A DNA stretch of 64,000 nucleotides from positions 10,280,327 through 10,344,326 of the forward strand of contig NC_064242.1 in NCBI RefSeq assembly GCF_023101765.2. Direction: 5' to 3'. This DNA is from Spodoptera frugiperda (Eukaryota > Arthropoda > Insecta > Lepidoptera > Noctuidae). Positions 13,501-21,963 of the stretch are shown piece by piece (the first letter of the stretch is position 1; the number at the start of each line of letters is the position of its first letter). The notes beneath the pieces were generated by a model. It was not told the DNA's origin. It saw nothing but the letters and a program-made list of their open reading frames with translations, and did not search any database. A program made the translations under genes and the position numbers.

Positions 13501-16500
13501 TATGCACTTATTAATATAAAACTTTTAATGTTATATGGCTAAAATAAATATCTAATCTCAAACCAAAATCTCTATAGCGAACTAGCTAGATTTTTGAACG
13601 AACCTCAATAGAAATTATCAAAAATTTACATCAATTCAATACTTTGCCTTACTCCAGCTTTCAATATTGAGAGAGTAGTCCGAGTAGTCCGATAGGAAAT
13701 GCCGGCCTCATCTAGTTATTTAAGAGATTGACGTGTAAAAGTGTTATTTTATAACCTATTTGCAAAATAAATATCATTTATCATTATAAAGTTTTCTTGC
13801 CATAAACAGTTTTTCACGTAAAACTTATGATTTGTGTAACAGGAACTAATGGAGCAACTATCGACGGCGGACCAAGGCAAGGTGGACGAGCTGAACGACG
13901 CGATCCGGCGTCTCACGCAGGAGAACAAGGAGGCCTTCAGTGCTAGGATGAACTTGGAAGCCACCAAGAATAAACTCGAGAATTTACTCACTAATAACTT
14001 GATCCGGTAAGAAAACAGATTATAGTTAGCTTCATTCTGTACGCTTCGTACGAGTTTGCTTTACGTTGAACGAAAATGAAACGAGAGCGCTGTGATTGGT
14101 TTGTTCATTTGACCTATCAGAGCTGCTGAACGCACTCTCGTTTCGTTCGTTCGTCTTGTCGTTTCTGATTGGTTAAATGGACAAACCAATCACAGCGCTG
14201 AACGCGCTCTCGTTTTGATTTCGTTAGACGTAATACAAAGTCGTACTAAGGCCCCTGTAAAGGTCTATATGACCACCATTTACATATATGATGATATTAA
14301 TGTATGTATGAGTTAATGATAAAATATGTATTTTTATTTGAAGTATTTTTGCTCCAGATCAATCAATAGTATATTTACATCCAAAATGTCTCAAACACCA
14401 GTATATTTTCTTAAGATATCATCACCAACCTAACCTTTAATGTTTCACAGACGTAAAGACGAGTTAGTACAAGCCCTTCAAGAAATATCAGTAGAAGACC
14501 GCAAGCGTAGACTGGCAAACAGCAAGGCAGATCTCGCCGCCACTGAGAAACGTATCAAACAGATTAACAAAGAATTAGAAGAGGTCGAGAGAAAGGTCCA
14601 AGCTGCCGTCAAGAATGAAAAAGCACTGAAATTGGAGCTCGATAAATGGAGGAATAAGGTATGTTTTGATTTTAATGCTTATTTTGTAAGCTGTAAAGTT
14701 GATTTTCGGTAATCAAATACTATACAATGTGATAGGGGTGGGACTTCTAACCCGTTAAGGCTGAGTACTACATCTAATTTTATCGACAAAAAAATAATAT
14801 GGGGGGTTGAAACCCCAATTGAAAATATTGAAAAATAGCGATTTTTTCGGTTAAAATAATTCAGAAATGATTTTTTTCTCACCAAAACATTATCAAACTT
14901 ATGAAAAGAGTAATAAATTAGTTAGCCAAGGTTAAACCTTAATAACGGTAATACTAATAATAACGGTAGCGAATTAGTTAATTCGCTACCGTTATTAATG
15001 TTAATATTATTAGCTACCGTTTGTCGTTTTTTTTTTGTTTCTACGACGCATACAACCTTTGATATCACATAAAGTAAAAAAAAAATTTTAATAGCCATAA
15101 TTTTTAGGGGAAGTGGGTTCAACCCCCCTCCTATACTCAAGCTGCGCTTGAGTATGAGTATATGTTAGATTTAATAAACTACGTAGGTGCTATCAGAACT
15201 TTCCTTTAACGGTACAATACGCCTAATAGTACTTATAACCTTTTTTTAATAGGAAAAAGAAGCTCAAGACAAAATGGAGGAGGACGCGAAAGGCTTAGAA
15301 AAGATGGCGTCCAAAGAAGTGTTGCTACAGGAGAAAATACAGGAGTCCCTGGACAAGATCGCAGCTCTAGGAACATTGCCCAACGCACCCGAGCTACACG
15401 CCAAGTATCAGAAAATGTCACTGAAACAGGTAACGAGATAACTAAGTACTTATGTAGCTGCGGACTACCGGTTGTAGCCGTGGACTACCTAGTGGGTTTA
15501 TCGGGGCGCCGGCTCGAAAAGCAGAAGCCATTGGATGATTTTGCCCCTTCAAAAGAAACTACTTATTTTGTACTAGATGCACCTTAGTACTTGTTTTGTA
15601 TTATGTGTGACTTGTGTGAGCGAGGTTACCGGAGGCCCAATTACCTCCCACCCCAATCTTCCCAGTTCCCGATTCCCCAGTAACCCTTAAATTCTAACTA
15701 AAAGACCGGCAACGCAGTTGTAACACTCCTGATATTTGGATGTCCATGAGCGGCGGCAATTGCACAATTCAGGTGAACCGTCAGCTCGTTAACCATTTTT
15801 TTTAAATGCTTTTTCGTTGTTTCTCCCGCTGCTCGGCTCCTATTGAACATAGCGTAATGTTTTAGCCTATGGCTTTCTCGAAAAATGGACTATCCAATAT
15901 AAAAATAATTATTCAATTCACACCAGTACGCGTTCAATCACTATTCATGTATTAGTATGATGCATACACACTTTTTATGAAATGATCAATTGTACTTAGT
16001 TATTTATAAGTTTTGTTTACTTATTTGTAGCTATTTAAAGAGCTCGAGAAGGCGAACCAGCACCTGAAGAAGTACAACCATGTGAACAAGAAGGCGTTGG
16101 ACCAGTTCATCAGCTTCTCGGAACAGAAAGAGAAACTCTACAAGAGGAAAGAGGAATTGGATATAGGGTGAGTTTGTGTTTACCTTTTTATAAGCTCTTT
16201 TTTAACTTGTAATGTTTGTTTGTATTTAATATACTAGCCACTTCCGCGCTGTTTCACCAACTCTGCTCGACTCCTATTGGTCATAGCGTGATGTTTTATA
16301 GCCTATAGCGTTCCTCAATAAATGCACTATCAAACACTAAAATAATCATTCAAATCGGACCAGTAATTCCGGAGATTAACGCGTTCAAACAAACAAACTC
16401 TTCAGCTTTATAATATTATATTATATTATATAGTATAGATTTGTGTATTGGAATCTTGTAACTAAATTTTCAAGCAGATGTTGTCAACTGATTGTGCTAA

Positions 16501-19500
16501 AATTGTGTACATGTTTAGTTTGCATGACCATATGTTTAATTTTTAAACGTTAGGATTTTCTCCAGTGTTGTGGGTGCGTTTACAAACATACAAGTTCACA
16601 GACACATGACATCCAGACCCTAAACAATAATTTATGGATCACACAAAGAATTAGTCTGTGCGGGAATCGAACCCGCTACACGCTGCGCGGCAGCCGGTTT
16701 CCCAGCCACCGTATGCCAACCGTGCAGTCGAAAATGATTGCTGCTTAAAATGCATAAGTTAATTATTATTTGTGTTAAACGCAAATGAAAACAAAATAAA
16801 TTAGGTGTTATTTATTTCATTAGTTAATTTCACTGTTCTGTTGATGTCTCTTCGGTTGTTGTATCCTCTGTACTACTGATGGTACTACTATTACTACCCG
16901 CAGCGGACGTGTCAGTGAGTCGCGGCGTGATCATGTAGTGCTCCGAAGCACGTCTCTCTTCGTCACTTATGATCCGTCCTACGATCTTACTGTAGACCGC
17001 AACAGCCGCTTCTTCAGCGTAAACATAATCTAAATGTGTAAAATCTTTTACAAAAATACTTTCCTGTACATTTTTAAGCTTTCTCATCAATATATCTACG
17101 TCTCTAGGGTCCGATAACAAGTCTTTATCACTGTAAAATAGCACCACTGGCGTCGACACTCGACTCAAGTCGTATTCGGGAGGCATAGTCTGGTTATACT
17201 TTATCAAATTACGTTCTCTGCCAAAGTCATATCGACAGAACCGCTGTGATTCCACCAACTGTCCGTAGTGGGCGAATTGAAACGTCGATGATCCAGACGG
17301 AGAATGACCTAATATGACCGCTAAAAACGTCTCGTTTATTTTACTCTCGTATCCCGACAGCGCAAACAATATATTGTCACATCTCGCCGGCGCGATAGTA
17401 CACACGAATGTTGATATTTTATTGAAGAAGTCCACCCCTGCGTAGTAAGCGTTGAAGTCCGAGAGTAGGTACGCGAGTAAATTGTGAGCGGGGGAGAACA
17501 TTTTCACTATAGGACTTCTAAGGTGACCCATCCAGGCTTCCGGGGCCAGCGAGAACATTATGCTGATCTTGTCGTTGTATTCTGGCTTCATAGCACACAA
17601 CACGTAGCCCGTCGTAGTGCCTTGGGAATGTCCCACGTAGTACAAGTACTTCAATCCAGTTTTGTGAAGGATGTAATCGATCATAGCAGGCAAATCGTTC
17701 ACTGCGATCTCCTCCCAAGAGAATTGCCAGAACTCTGATATGGTATTGTTTAACGTCACATGCTTTTCACAGTACTTATTTCCTCTGCTGTTGCCCAACC
17801 AAACATCAAAATCGTGATCTGCTAATAGGTACGCGAGCGCCTTGTTGGGTCCCAGCAACAGCCACGTGTCTGAACTTTCCAGTAAGCCATGCATTAGGAA
17901 CACTGCAGGTCCGGCTTTCTTATTCCGTGAAGGTATTCGATGGAAATTTAAGATGTACCCGTCTTCGGTAACCACTGTGTGCCTTTCCACGTGATAACCA
18001 TATTTTTTTCCCAGTTCAGTGATGGAAAGGTTCGCGTCCTCTGGTACGAATTTACCTTGAGAATAACTCACAATACTCCCAAGTATACTCCACAAGCTTC
18101 TATCCTCTACCAAGTTGGCGTGTGATAGTTTGCAGATTAATAATAATAAGTATATGTACATTTTATAATTCCTTGCCGATTGCGGCTCGTCTGTACGTGA
18201 AACAATGCGTTCTCTTATATATATGTGATCATTGTTCTTACACCTGTTGTTAAACTTCACCCCATTGTTAATTGCTTATAATCTTAACACAGTTTTATTT
18301 AGATCGGTGGTTCGAGGCTACTCTGTTAATTAGGTTCCAACGCTTGCTCTCGAAAAATTGTTTAGAAAAACTTCTCAAAAGACCGTCAATTTAAAATGGA
18401 GAGTTAAAGTTAATCGTTTTTTTACTCTCATGTAGTTTTTAAACGACTACAAACAATACATTGAATGTGTTATCAAGCTGTATGTGTGAAAAACTCTAAA
18501 ATAAATTCATGTGGAAAATTACACACGTACTGGGATTTGTACTTGCGATTTTATTAGGTATCCAATGAATTTTAATGTCAATATAGAAATAGTAGCATGT
18601 GTCTGAATATTTTCTTTGTGTAGAACTTCTCAAACAATTACTCGTACTATTAATACTTACCTATGTTAATATTGTCATTAGCAGTGACCATTACCTTAGT
18701 TTTGTTATGGTAACATCCACTGTTTGCACTTGAACTCATAGCACACTATAAAATAGAGCTGATTTAATCTGTACCCTTAGTACGAGTTTACTTTACGTTT
18801 AAAGTAATCGAGATTTACTGAAACGTGACCGCGTTCGGCGCTCTGATTGGCCGGGTCGAATACACCAACCAATCAGAGCGCCGAACGCGCTCTCGTTTCG
18901 GTCAATCTCGTTTCGATTATTTTAAACGTAAAGCAAACTCATACTATGGGTATTGTAACTAAGAATAACTTTAATTCCTATCATTTATTATTCTTTTATA
19001 AGAGTAAACTTATGATACAATAGTCCAAACATTTAAAACATTTAATCTAGTGATCAATCAACCGAAGATTAAATAATTATTTAATCTACGTACGAGCAAT
19101 TGTTTGAGAAGTTCTACACAAAGAAAATATTCAGATGCCAATACTTATTTGACTGTAGGTTAGTGTAGGTTGTTCGTCGGTTCGATTTCCTTATAAAATA
19201 AATCTTTATGAAATCCACAAATTATTGTACCGGTGAAATTATGTATTTATAAACGCACCAACGGTACAGAAAAAAGTCTTGTATGAAGCAACGTTTAAAA
19301 ACATTATGTTTGTTTACAGAGGCGAGAAAATCCGTGAGCTCATAGAGACATTAGAACATAGAAAGTTAGAAGCTATACAGTTCACGTTCAAACAAGTATG
19401 TAAGAACTTCACGGAGGTGTTCAAGAAATTAGTGCCACAAGGCAGGGGCAGTCTCATCATGAGGGGCGCTACGGATGACGGACAGGAGGCTAGTTCCGAG

Positions 19501-21141
19501 GTAAGTCTATGTTAAATAAAATTCAAATGTCTTTATTAACACAATAGACTCATAATATATCGTGTTAATTTATTATTTATTTATTTAATTATAGAACGGT
19601 ACAAAAAACCTATTACACTACTCAAATTCTAAAAAAAATAAAATGGAGAAAATAAAAATATACAAAATTTAGATATTAATATTCATTCATCCATCTCTTT
19701 CGCAAAACTTCAAACGACGAAAATAATCTTCTTTCACTCGAAAACACGTCACGCTCTGGTTTTGAATCCAGGAATCTGTTTAAAAATTTCATAGGGTGCG
19801 GTAACGGAGACTTAGCTCTACTGATTGTTCTGCAAACTGTGTTATTTTCAAATTAAATTAAATGATTGACCAATTGACCAAAGCTTGAGCAATGTCTATT
19901 GTGAATTTAAATTACTGTTAAATCGCACGTAATGTTGATAAGCATCCGATTAAACTCTCGTGTTACTACATAATGAAAACATGGGCAGTACTTATTGATA
20001 GTGACTGTATGACATTATTGAAAAAATATCGCAATCCTGCGGTAATTCGCTAATACGTCACTTTTCTGTTTAATCTTTAAAATGTAACAGAATGCTTATG
20101 TTTCCGAAAATTGATTTTGGAAAATTGCTCTAGTATCTATTTTATATTTTCTGAAAAGAATTAAGACTTGGAATTGTGAATGTATTTCTTAGGATTCCAT
20201 GCTTAGTTATAGAAAAAAACAATTACATTTATAACCAAAATAAATTACATATAACCAAACTTATGATACAATAGTCCAAACATTTAATCTAGTGATCAAT
20301 CAACCGAAGATTAAATATTTATTTAAACTACGTACGAACAATTGTTTGAGAAGTTCTACACAAAGAAAATATTCAGATGCCAATAGTTATTTGACTGTAG
20401 GTTAGTGTAGCTTGTTCATCGGATCGATTTCCTTATAAAATAAATCTTTATGAAACCAAAAGTTTCATCTACACTTGCTAAGCGTGGATATTATAGCAAA
20501 CTCTCTTACGTAGACACCTATAGACCGTTGTCAATATTAATAAATAGATACACACATACATAACTAACCATTATTTTATCTGTTCCAGCGTGCAAAAGCA
20601 GATCCATTTACGGGTGTGGGTATCAAAGTATCTTTCACCGGCGGCGAGGGTGACATGCGAGAGATGAACCAACTGTCCGGCGGACAGAAGTCACTCGTGG
20701 CGTTAGCTCTCATCTTCGCTATACAGAAGTGTGACCCTGCACCCTTCTACTTGTTCGACGAAATCGATCAGGTGAGTTGTAAAATATTTTAGTATTTCAC
20801 TTTAGCAGCCATATCCTATGATCATTTGAAAGTACAGCATATGAACTTTATTTGTAGCAAAATATGATATAATTTGGTACGATTAGGCATACACAACAGT
20901 CCCTAACATTTAACTTTTATCATTCCAGGCTCTAGACGCACAGCATCGTAAAGCAATAGCCAACATGATCCACGAACTGTCAACATCAGCTCAGTTCATC
21001 ACGACCACTTTCCGACCTGAACTACTGGAGCACGCGCACAAGTTCTACGGAGTCAAGTTCAGGAACAAAGTGTCGCACGTCGAGTGCGTCACGCAGGACG
21101 AGGCCAGGGACTTCGTGGAGGACAGCGCTACACATGCGTAG
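4590..21141 (+). CDS. SMC3: SMC3, cohesin core ATPase subunit (23 exons)
   Basis: SMC3 pairs with SMC1 and the kleisin RAD21 to form the nuclear cohesin ring that holds sister chromatids and extrudes loops. Exons: 4590-4604, 4717-4831, 4980-5119, 5547-5705, 6079-6204, 6657-6824, 7111-7202, 7444-7597, 7982-8211, 8896-9105, 9429-9528, 9815-9961, 10679-10837, 11431-11589, 12714-12925, 13279-13441, 13843-14006, 14451-14658, 15253-15429, 16031-16167, 19320-19500, 20589-20771, 20929-21141. All introns are GT-AG, phases agree, and the total of 3612 nt gives 1203 residues (human 1217). Exon 1 encodes only MHIKQ, matching the conserved SMC3 start. Visible features: Walker A GRNGSGKS (residues 32-39), the lysine pair at 105-106 acetylated by Eco1/ESCO in the family, coiled coil, hinge at about 500-655, second coiled coil, signature LSGGQKS (1101-1107), and Walker B FYLFDEIDQ (1125-1133) with catalytic Glu1130. 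No break seen. UTR ends were not determined. Confidence 0.97.
6384..6475 (+). repeat. Short dispersed repeat in SMC3 intron 5
   Basis: This stretch (GACTGCCAATAGAAAACTGT and following) is closely matched at 35216-35304 in the PLD-like locus. Both contain the near-palindrome around CGGTGACC. It is a copy of an interspersed repeat of unknown class. Confidence 0.5.
7728..7882 (+). repeat. Probable RTE-type non-LTR 3' fragment in SMC3 intron 8
   Basis: The block from CCCCAGCTTCGCATGGGTGC to TTTATACTATGTAG has the look of lepidopteran RTE-type 3' tails, including the CATCAAAATCCGTTGCGTAG phrase. A different relative of this kind of tail is at about 30660-30745. No coding sequence is retained. Confidence 0.4.
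8233..8428 (-). mobile_element. Non-autonomous Helitron (TC...CTAG, Lep1-like), intron 9
   Basis: Read on the minus strand the element begins TCTATACTAATATTATAAAG, ends in CTAG, and has a short hairpin (GCGG/CCGC type) just before the end. It sits between A and T, as Helitrons do. Length is 196 bp and nothing is encoded. Related copies are at 10446-10645, 16234-16439 and 24321-24516. The Lep1 label is from memory of lepidopteran Helitrons. Confidence 0.75.
8432..8573 (+). repeat. SINE-like repeat fragment (ATCAGGTGAT tail family), intron 9
   Basis: It directly follows the Helitron. It shares the series CCCAAT..CGATTCCCC..GGCCGGCAAC..GTAACGCCTCTGGTGTTT..GGGCGGCGG..CAGGTGAT with copies at 15596-15806, 23855-23985, 31733-32014, 44847-45134 and 45700-45999. 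It is 5'-truncated compared with the fuller copies. Confidence 0.55.
9157..9316 (+). mobile_element. tRNA-derived SINE-like repeat, intron 10
   Basis: A B-box-like GGTTCAATTCCCGC at about 9188-9201, embedded in a sequence recurring at 16558-16727 (minus), 19146-19275, 53386-53475 (minus) and 54158-54256, points to a Pol III SINE. No intact tRNA cloverleaf or A box can be defended, so it is not called a tRNA gene. Confidence 0.5.
9655..9740 (-). mobile_element. Penelope-type pLTR fragment with hammerhead-like fold, intron 11
   Basis: On the minus strand this contains GCTC, then ATGATGA, an inverted-repeat stem, CGAAACTAGTA and GAG, similar to the end region of the Penelope element at 60128-60176 and to 33612-33700. 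Stem I (GCTC/GAGT), stem II (GAG/CTC) and the GAAAC segment can be drawn as a hammerhead-like fold over 9674-9714. The core differs from CUGANGA at one position and has one extra A. It is a fragment with no coding sequence. Confidence 0.5.
10446..10645 (+). mobile_element. Non-autonomous Helitron (TC...CAAG variant), intron 12
   Basis: It starts TCTATACTAATATTATAAAG after an A and ends GCGGAAGTAGCAAG before a T, so the terminal CTAG has mutated to CAAG. The hairpin-forming GCGGGTGAAACCGC precedes the end. The 200-bp copy stops 33 bp before the first base of SMC3 exon 13, leaving just the pyrimidine tract and AG of the acceptor. Confidence 0.75.
10966..11090. mobile_element. MITE-A copy (degenerate), SMC3 intron 13
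   Basis: It shares the MITE-A layout seen best at 18774-18950: TTAGT.TTTGCTTTAC, AATCAAAACGAGAGCGCG, GATTGGCCGGCTCGAATAAA, CCAACCAAGCGCTCTCGTT and the inverted terminal part. The ends are eroded. Three further MITE-A copies lie in SMC3 introns. Confidence 0.6.
11322..11396 (-). repeat. Dispersed repeat (ACGTGTAAAAGTGTT family), intron 13
   Basis: This is the reverse complement of the sequence at 13668-13790 and is related to 35838-35938 and 63708-63830. The common part is the phrase CTAGTTATTT..GA..GACGTGTAAAAGTGTT..TTATAACCTA. No class can be assigned. Confidence 0.5.
11726..12441. mobile_element. 716-bp DNA element with 37-bp terminal inverted repeats, intron 14
   Basis: Bases 11726-11762 and 12405-12441 are inverted repeats differing at 2 of 37 positions; the shared outer part is CTATACCTT and the inner part AACAAGGTGCGGCTGACAG. 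The interior is unrelated on the two sides and has no transposase frame. This is a non-autonomous TIR element of undetermined superfamily, and no clear target duplication is visible. Confidence 0.75.
12528..12669. mobile_element. MITE-A copy, TA-flanked, SMC3 intron 14
   Basis: It opens CCCTTAGTACAAGTTTGCTT after TA and closes AACTCGAACTGGG before TA. Inside are GAGAGCGCGTTCGGCGCTGA, TTGGTTGG and the inverted CAATCAGAGCG..TGCTCTCGTTTCG arm. It ends about 44 bp before SMC3 exon 15. Confidence 0.7.
13024..13138 (-). repeat. Partial Helitron fragment, SMC3 intron 15
   Basis: The tail CAAACAAACAAGCTCTTCAGCTTTAT followed by an AT-rich end matches the 5' end of the TC...CTAG Helitrons in reverse. 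The CTAG end and hairpin are missing, so this is a decayed or deleted copy. Confidence 0.5.
13668..13790 (+). repeat. Dispersed repeat (ACGTGTAAAAGTGTT family), intron 16
   Basis: This is one of four related copies in the window (see also 11322-11396, 35838-35938 and 63708-63830). It contains CTAGTTATTTAAGAGATTGA and GTGTAAAAGTGTTATTTTAT. The class is unknown and nothing is coded. Confidence 0.5.
14042..14252. mobile_element. MITE-A copy, expanded, SMC3 intron 17
   Basis: It begins CGCTTCGTACGAGTTTGCTT and ends CAAAGTCGTACTAAGG. Inside are several GAGAGCGC/GCGCTCTC blocks and four ATTGG or CCAAT pentamers. At about 211 bp it is longer than the other copies and appears to have an internal duplication of the GCTCTCGTTTCG arm. 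Confidence 0.65.
14721..15131. mobile_element. Foldback-type element, 3'-truncated, SMC3 intron 18
   Basis: It begins TATACAATGTGATAGGGGTG and is homologous to the element at 54399-55583 across CCCGTTAAGGCTGAGTACTA, the GGGGGGTTGAA block and TTAGCTACCGTTTGTCG. The closing inverted terminus found in the 54-kb copy is missing; homology stops near 15131. It contains a perfect 19-bp inverted repeat at 14958-14976/14979-14997 and is followed by a 9-bp hairpin at about 15133-15155. Confidence 0.65.
15455..15558 (+). mobile_element. R1-like non-LTR 3' fragment, SMC3 intron 19
   Basis: It is a short piece of the R1-like 3' UTR (GTGGACTACCTAGTGGGTTT, CGGCTCGAAAAGCAG and GGATGATTTTGCCCC) ending in an A-rich run. 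It is in the same orientation as the copy at 3855-4039. Confidence 0.55.
15596..15965 (+). repeat. SINE-like repeat followed by a partial Helitron, intron 19
   Basis: Bases 15596-15806 carry the GAGGTTACCGGAGGCCCAAT..AGGTGAACCGTC..GCTCGTTAACC repeat of the family described at 8432-8573. Bases 15808-15965 are a diverged Helitron copy in minus orientation (CTCCCGCTGCTCGGCTCCTA..AGCGTAATGTTTTAGCCTAT). Both are degraded. Confidence 0.5.
16234..16439 (-). mobile_element. Non-autonomous Helitron (TC...CTAG), SMC3 intron 20
   Basis: On the minus strand it starts with TC at 16439-16438 and ends CTAG at 16237-16234. An A and a T flank the insertion. The 5' part has an expanded ATATT run, making it 206 bp. 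Otherwise it matches 8233-8428. Confidence 0.7.
16558..16727 (-). mobile_element. tRNA-derived SINE-like repeat, SMC3 intron 20
   Basis: This is the minus-strand copy of the repeat at 9157-9316, with GCGGGTTCGATTCCCGCAC as the B-box region. It lies just past the lipase 3' end. No cloverleaf can be built, so a tRNA gene is not claimed. Confidence 0.5.
16811..16816 (-). terminator. Poly(A) signal of the nested lipase gene
   Basis: AATAAA on the minus strand, starting about 14 nt after the lipase stop codon. This is very close but compatible with a compact gene. Confidence 0.6.
16830..18161 (-). CDS. Acid-lipase-family enzyme (gastric/lysosomal type), intronless
   Basis: The protein belongs to the alpha/beta-hydrolase acid lipase family (LIPA/gastric lipase, Drosophila Lip/magro type), which hydrolyses triglycerides or cholesteryl esters in lysosome or gut lumen. 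The chosen ATG (18161) gives 443 residues with a hydrophobic signal peptide (MYIYLLLLICKLSHA). An upstream in-frame ATG at 18260 would add 33 residues but lies before the TATA box. Visible features: N-terminal lipase segment with YGYHVERHTVVTEDGYIL (55-71), oxyanion region LMHGLLESSDTW (89-100), nucleophile elbow GHSQG with Ser179, Asp347 in DLLSDPRDV and His376 in FTHLDY, so the triad is complete. The tail after about residue 415 is Ser/Thr/Glu-rich, unusual for the family. The frame is uninterrupted and lies antisense inside SMC3 intron 20. Substrate unknown. Confidence 0.92.
   Translation of the reverse strand: MYIYLLLLICKLSHANLVEDRSLWSILGSIVSYSQGKFVPEDANLSITELGKKYGYHVERHTVVTEDGYILNFHRIPSRNKKAGPAVFLMHGLLESSDTWLLLGPNKALAYLLADHDFDVWLGNSRGNKYCEKHVTLNNTISEFWQFSWEEIAVNDLPAMIDYILHKTGLKYLYYVGHSQGTTTGYVLCAMKPEYNDKISIMFSLAPEAWMGHLRSPIVKMFSPAHNLLAYLLSDFNAYYAGVDFFNKISTFVCTIAPARCDNILFALSGYESKINETFLAVILGHSPSGSSTFQFAHYGQLVESQRFCRYDFGRERNLIKYNQTMPPEYDLSRVSTPVVLFYSDKDLLSDPRDVDILMRKLKNVQESIFVKDFTHLDYVYAEEAAVAVYSKIVGRIISDEERRASEHYMITPRLTDTSAAGSNSSTISSTEDTTTEETSTEQ
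18215..18221 (-). promoter_or_regulatory. TATA box of the nested lipase gene
   Basis: The minus strand reads TATATAA followed by GAGAACG, about 55 bp upstream of the ATG at 18161. A start of transcription 25-30 bp downstream would fall near 18185-18192 and give a 5' UTR of only 25-30 nt. This supports the gene having its own promoter and argues against the longer start at 18260. Confidence 0.6.
18593..18650 (-). repeat. Inverted short copy of the exon-21-flanking repeat
   Basis: Its reverse complement (TTGTTTGAGAAGTTCTACAC plus AAAGAAAATATTCAGA) matches the core of the direct repeats at 19008-19215 and 20256-20458. With the 19-kb copy it brackets the MITE-A element at 18774-18950. Confidence 0.6.
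18774..18950. mobile_element. MITE-A, best-preserved copy, SMC3 intron 20
   Basis: This TA-flanked, near-palindromic element of 177 bp opens CCCTTAGTACGAGTTTACTT and ends AGCAAACTCATACTATGGG. The arms hold GCGTTCGGCGCTCTGATTGG and its inverse around a short centre, so the strand can fold fully. No coding content. The family (10966, 12528, 14042, 18774, 39427 and 52599) always keeps the ATTGG/CCAAT and GAGAGCGCG blocks. Confidence 0.75.
19008..19275 (+). repeat. Direct repeat, copy 1, just upstream of SMC3 exon 21
   Basis: Bases 19008-19215 recur at 20256-20458 with a few substitutions and one small deletion. The pair flanks exon 21 of SMC3. The 3' part (GTTCGTCGGTTCGATTTCC onward, 19146-19275) is SINE-like and continues beyond the duplicated segment in this copy only. 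Confidence 0.75.
20256..20458 (+). repeat. Direct repeat, copy 2, SMC3 intron 21
   Basis: This matches 19008-19215, including ACTTATGATACAATAGTCCA and AACTACGTACGAACAATTG. It lacks one AAAACATTT segment found in copy 1 and ends sooner in the SINE-like part. Its position beyond exon 21 makes the pair a possible substrate for recombination. Confidence 0.75.
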
Positions 21142-21957
21142 GCATAATGAACTTTAAATTTTACACAATTGAATTGAATTTCATGTGCAGCTGCACTGAA
21201 GATATTTGCAAAGGCACTGTTTTTGTTCGAGGCATTACATATTTGTTTCGCGCGTAGGGAATGTCTTTGATGATGGCTGGTTAAATCGTCAAAGCCCTGT
21301 ATGTGTATTATGATATGATTACTTACAATATTTTAAGTTAACTTCATCGACGAAGTCAGAAAAAGCCTCTTGTTCCTTTCCGGGGATAGCATGTTGTGTT
21401 AATGTATTTAACCTGAGTAAACAAGTTTTGGAATGCTGGTTGTTCGTTTAATCTTAGTAAAATATTTTTTCTTTACTCCACCATTTAAGGGCAGTGATAT
21501 AGTGTATTTGAAAATTGGATGTTTTGAGTAGGTTTCGGATGGACATTGATGGAGTTTGGACATGAAATTAACTAGTTATGTATATCGTATATAATTCAAG
21601 AATTGAATGGATTTGATTTTCTTTTAGTTTATTTTGATAATTATTTCTAAATTAATTGATTTGTAAGGTTATTAGTTACATTTATTTTATAGACACATTG
21701 TTGACATTGTTTTCATCTATATTAGATTTAAGTACGGAGATGTTCACTGTACAAAATAACAGAAAACAATTGCATTGATTGAAATTTCTATTTTTGTACT
21801 GACTTTCAGCAACGATGTCAATGCAGTGCTTTCTGGATTCTCAAGTTTTTATAAAATAATATATTTTTTTCTAAACATCACTGAGTACTGTCAATTTGGT
21901 TTTTTAAGTATTCAGTGATGTTAAGAATATTCCATTTTATAGTTAAGTTAGTTTTTA

Positions 21958-21963
21958 ATTAAA
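21958..21963 (+). terminator. Candidate SMC3 poly(A) signal (ATTAAA)
   Basis: ATTAAA lies about 820 nt after the SMC3 stop and is followed within 60 nt by a GT-rich tract (CCTTGTTGTTAGAGGTGATGG). It is the best-placed of several AT-rich options. Confidence 0.4.

Noticed and set aside
16651..16680. Possible tRNA gene on the minus strand
   Set aside because: Same B-box motif within a dispersed SINE-like repeat found elsewhere in the window; no cloverleaf.
18162..18260. 33-residue N-terminal extension of the lipase
   Set aside because: It has no signal peptide at its own start and covers the TATA box region; starting at 18161 places a signal peptide at the N terminus.
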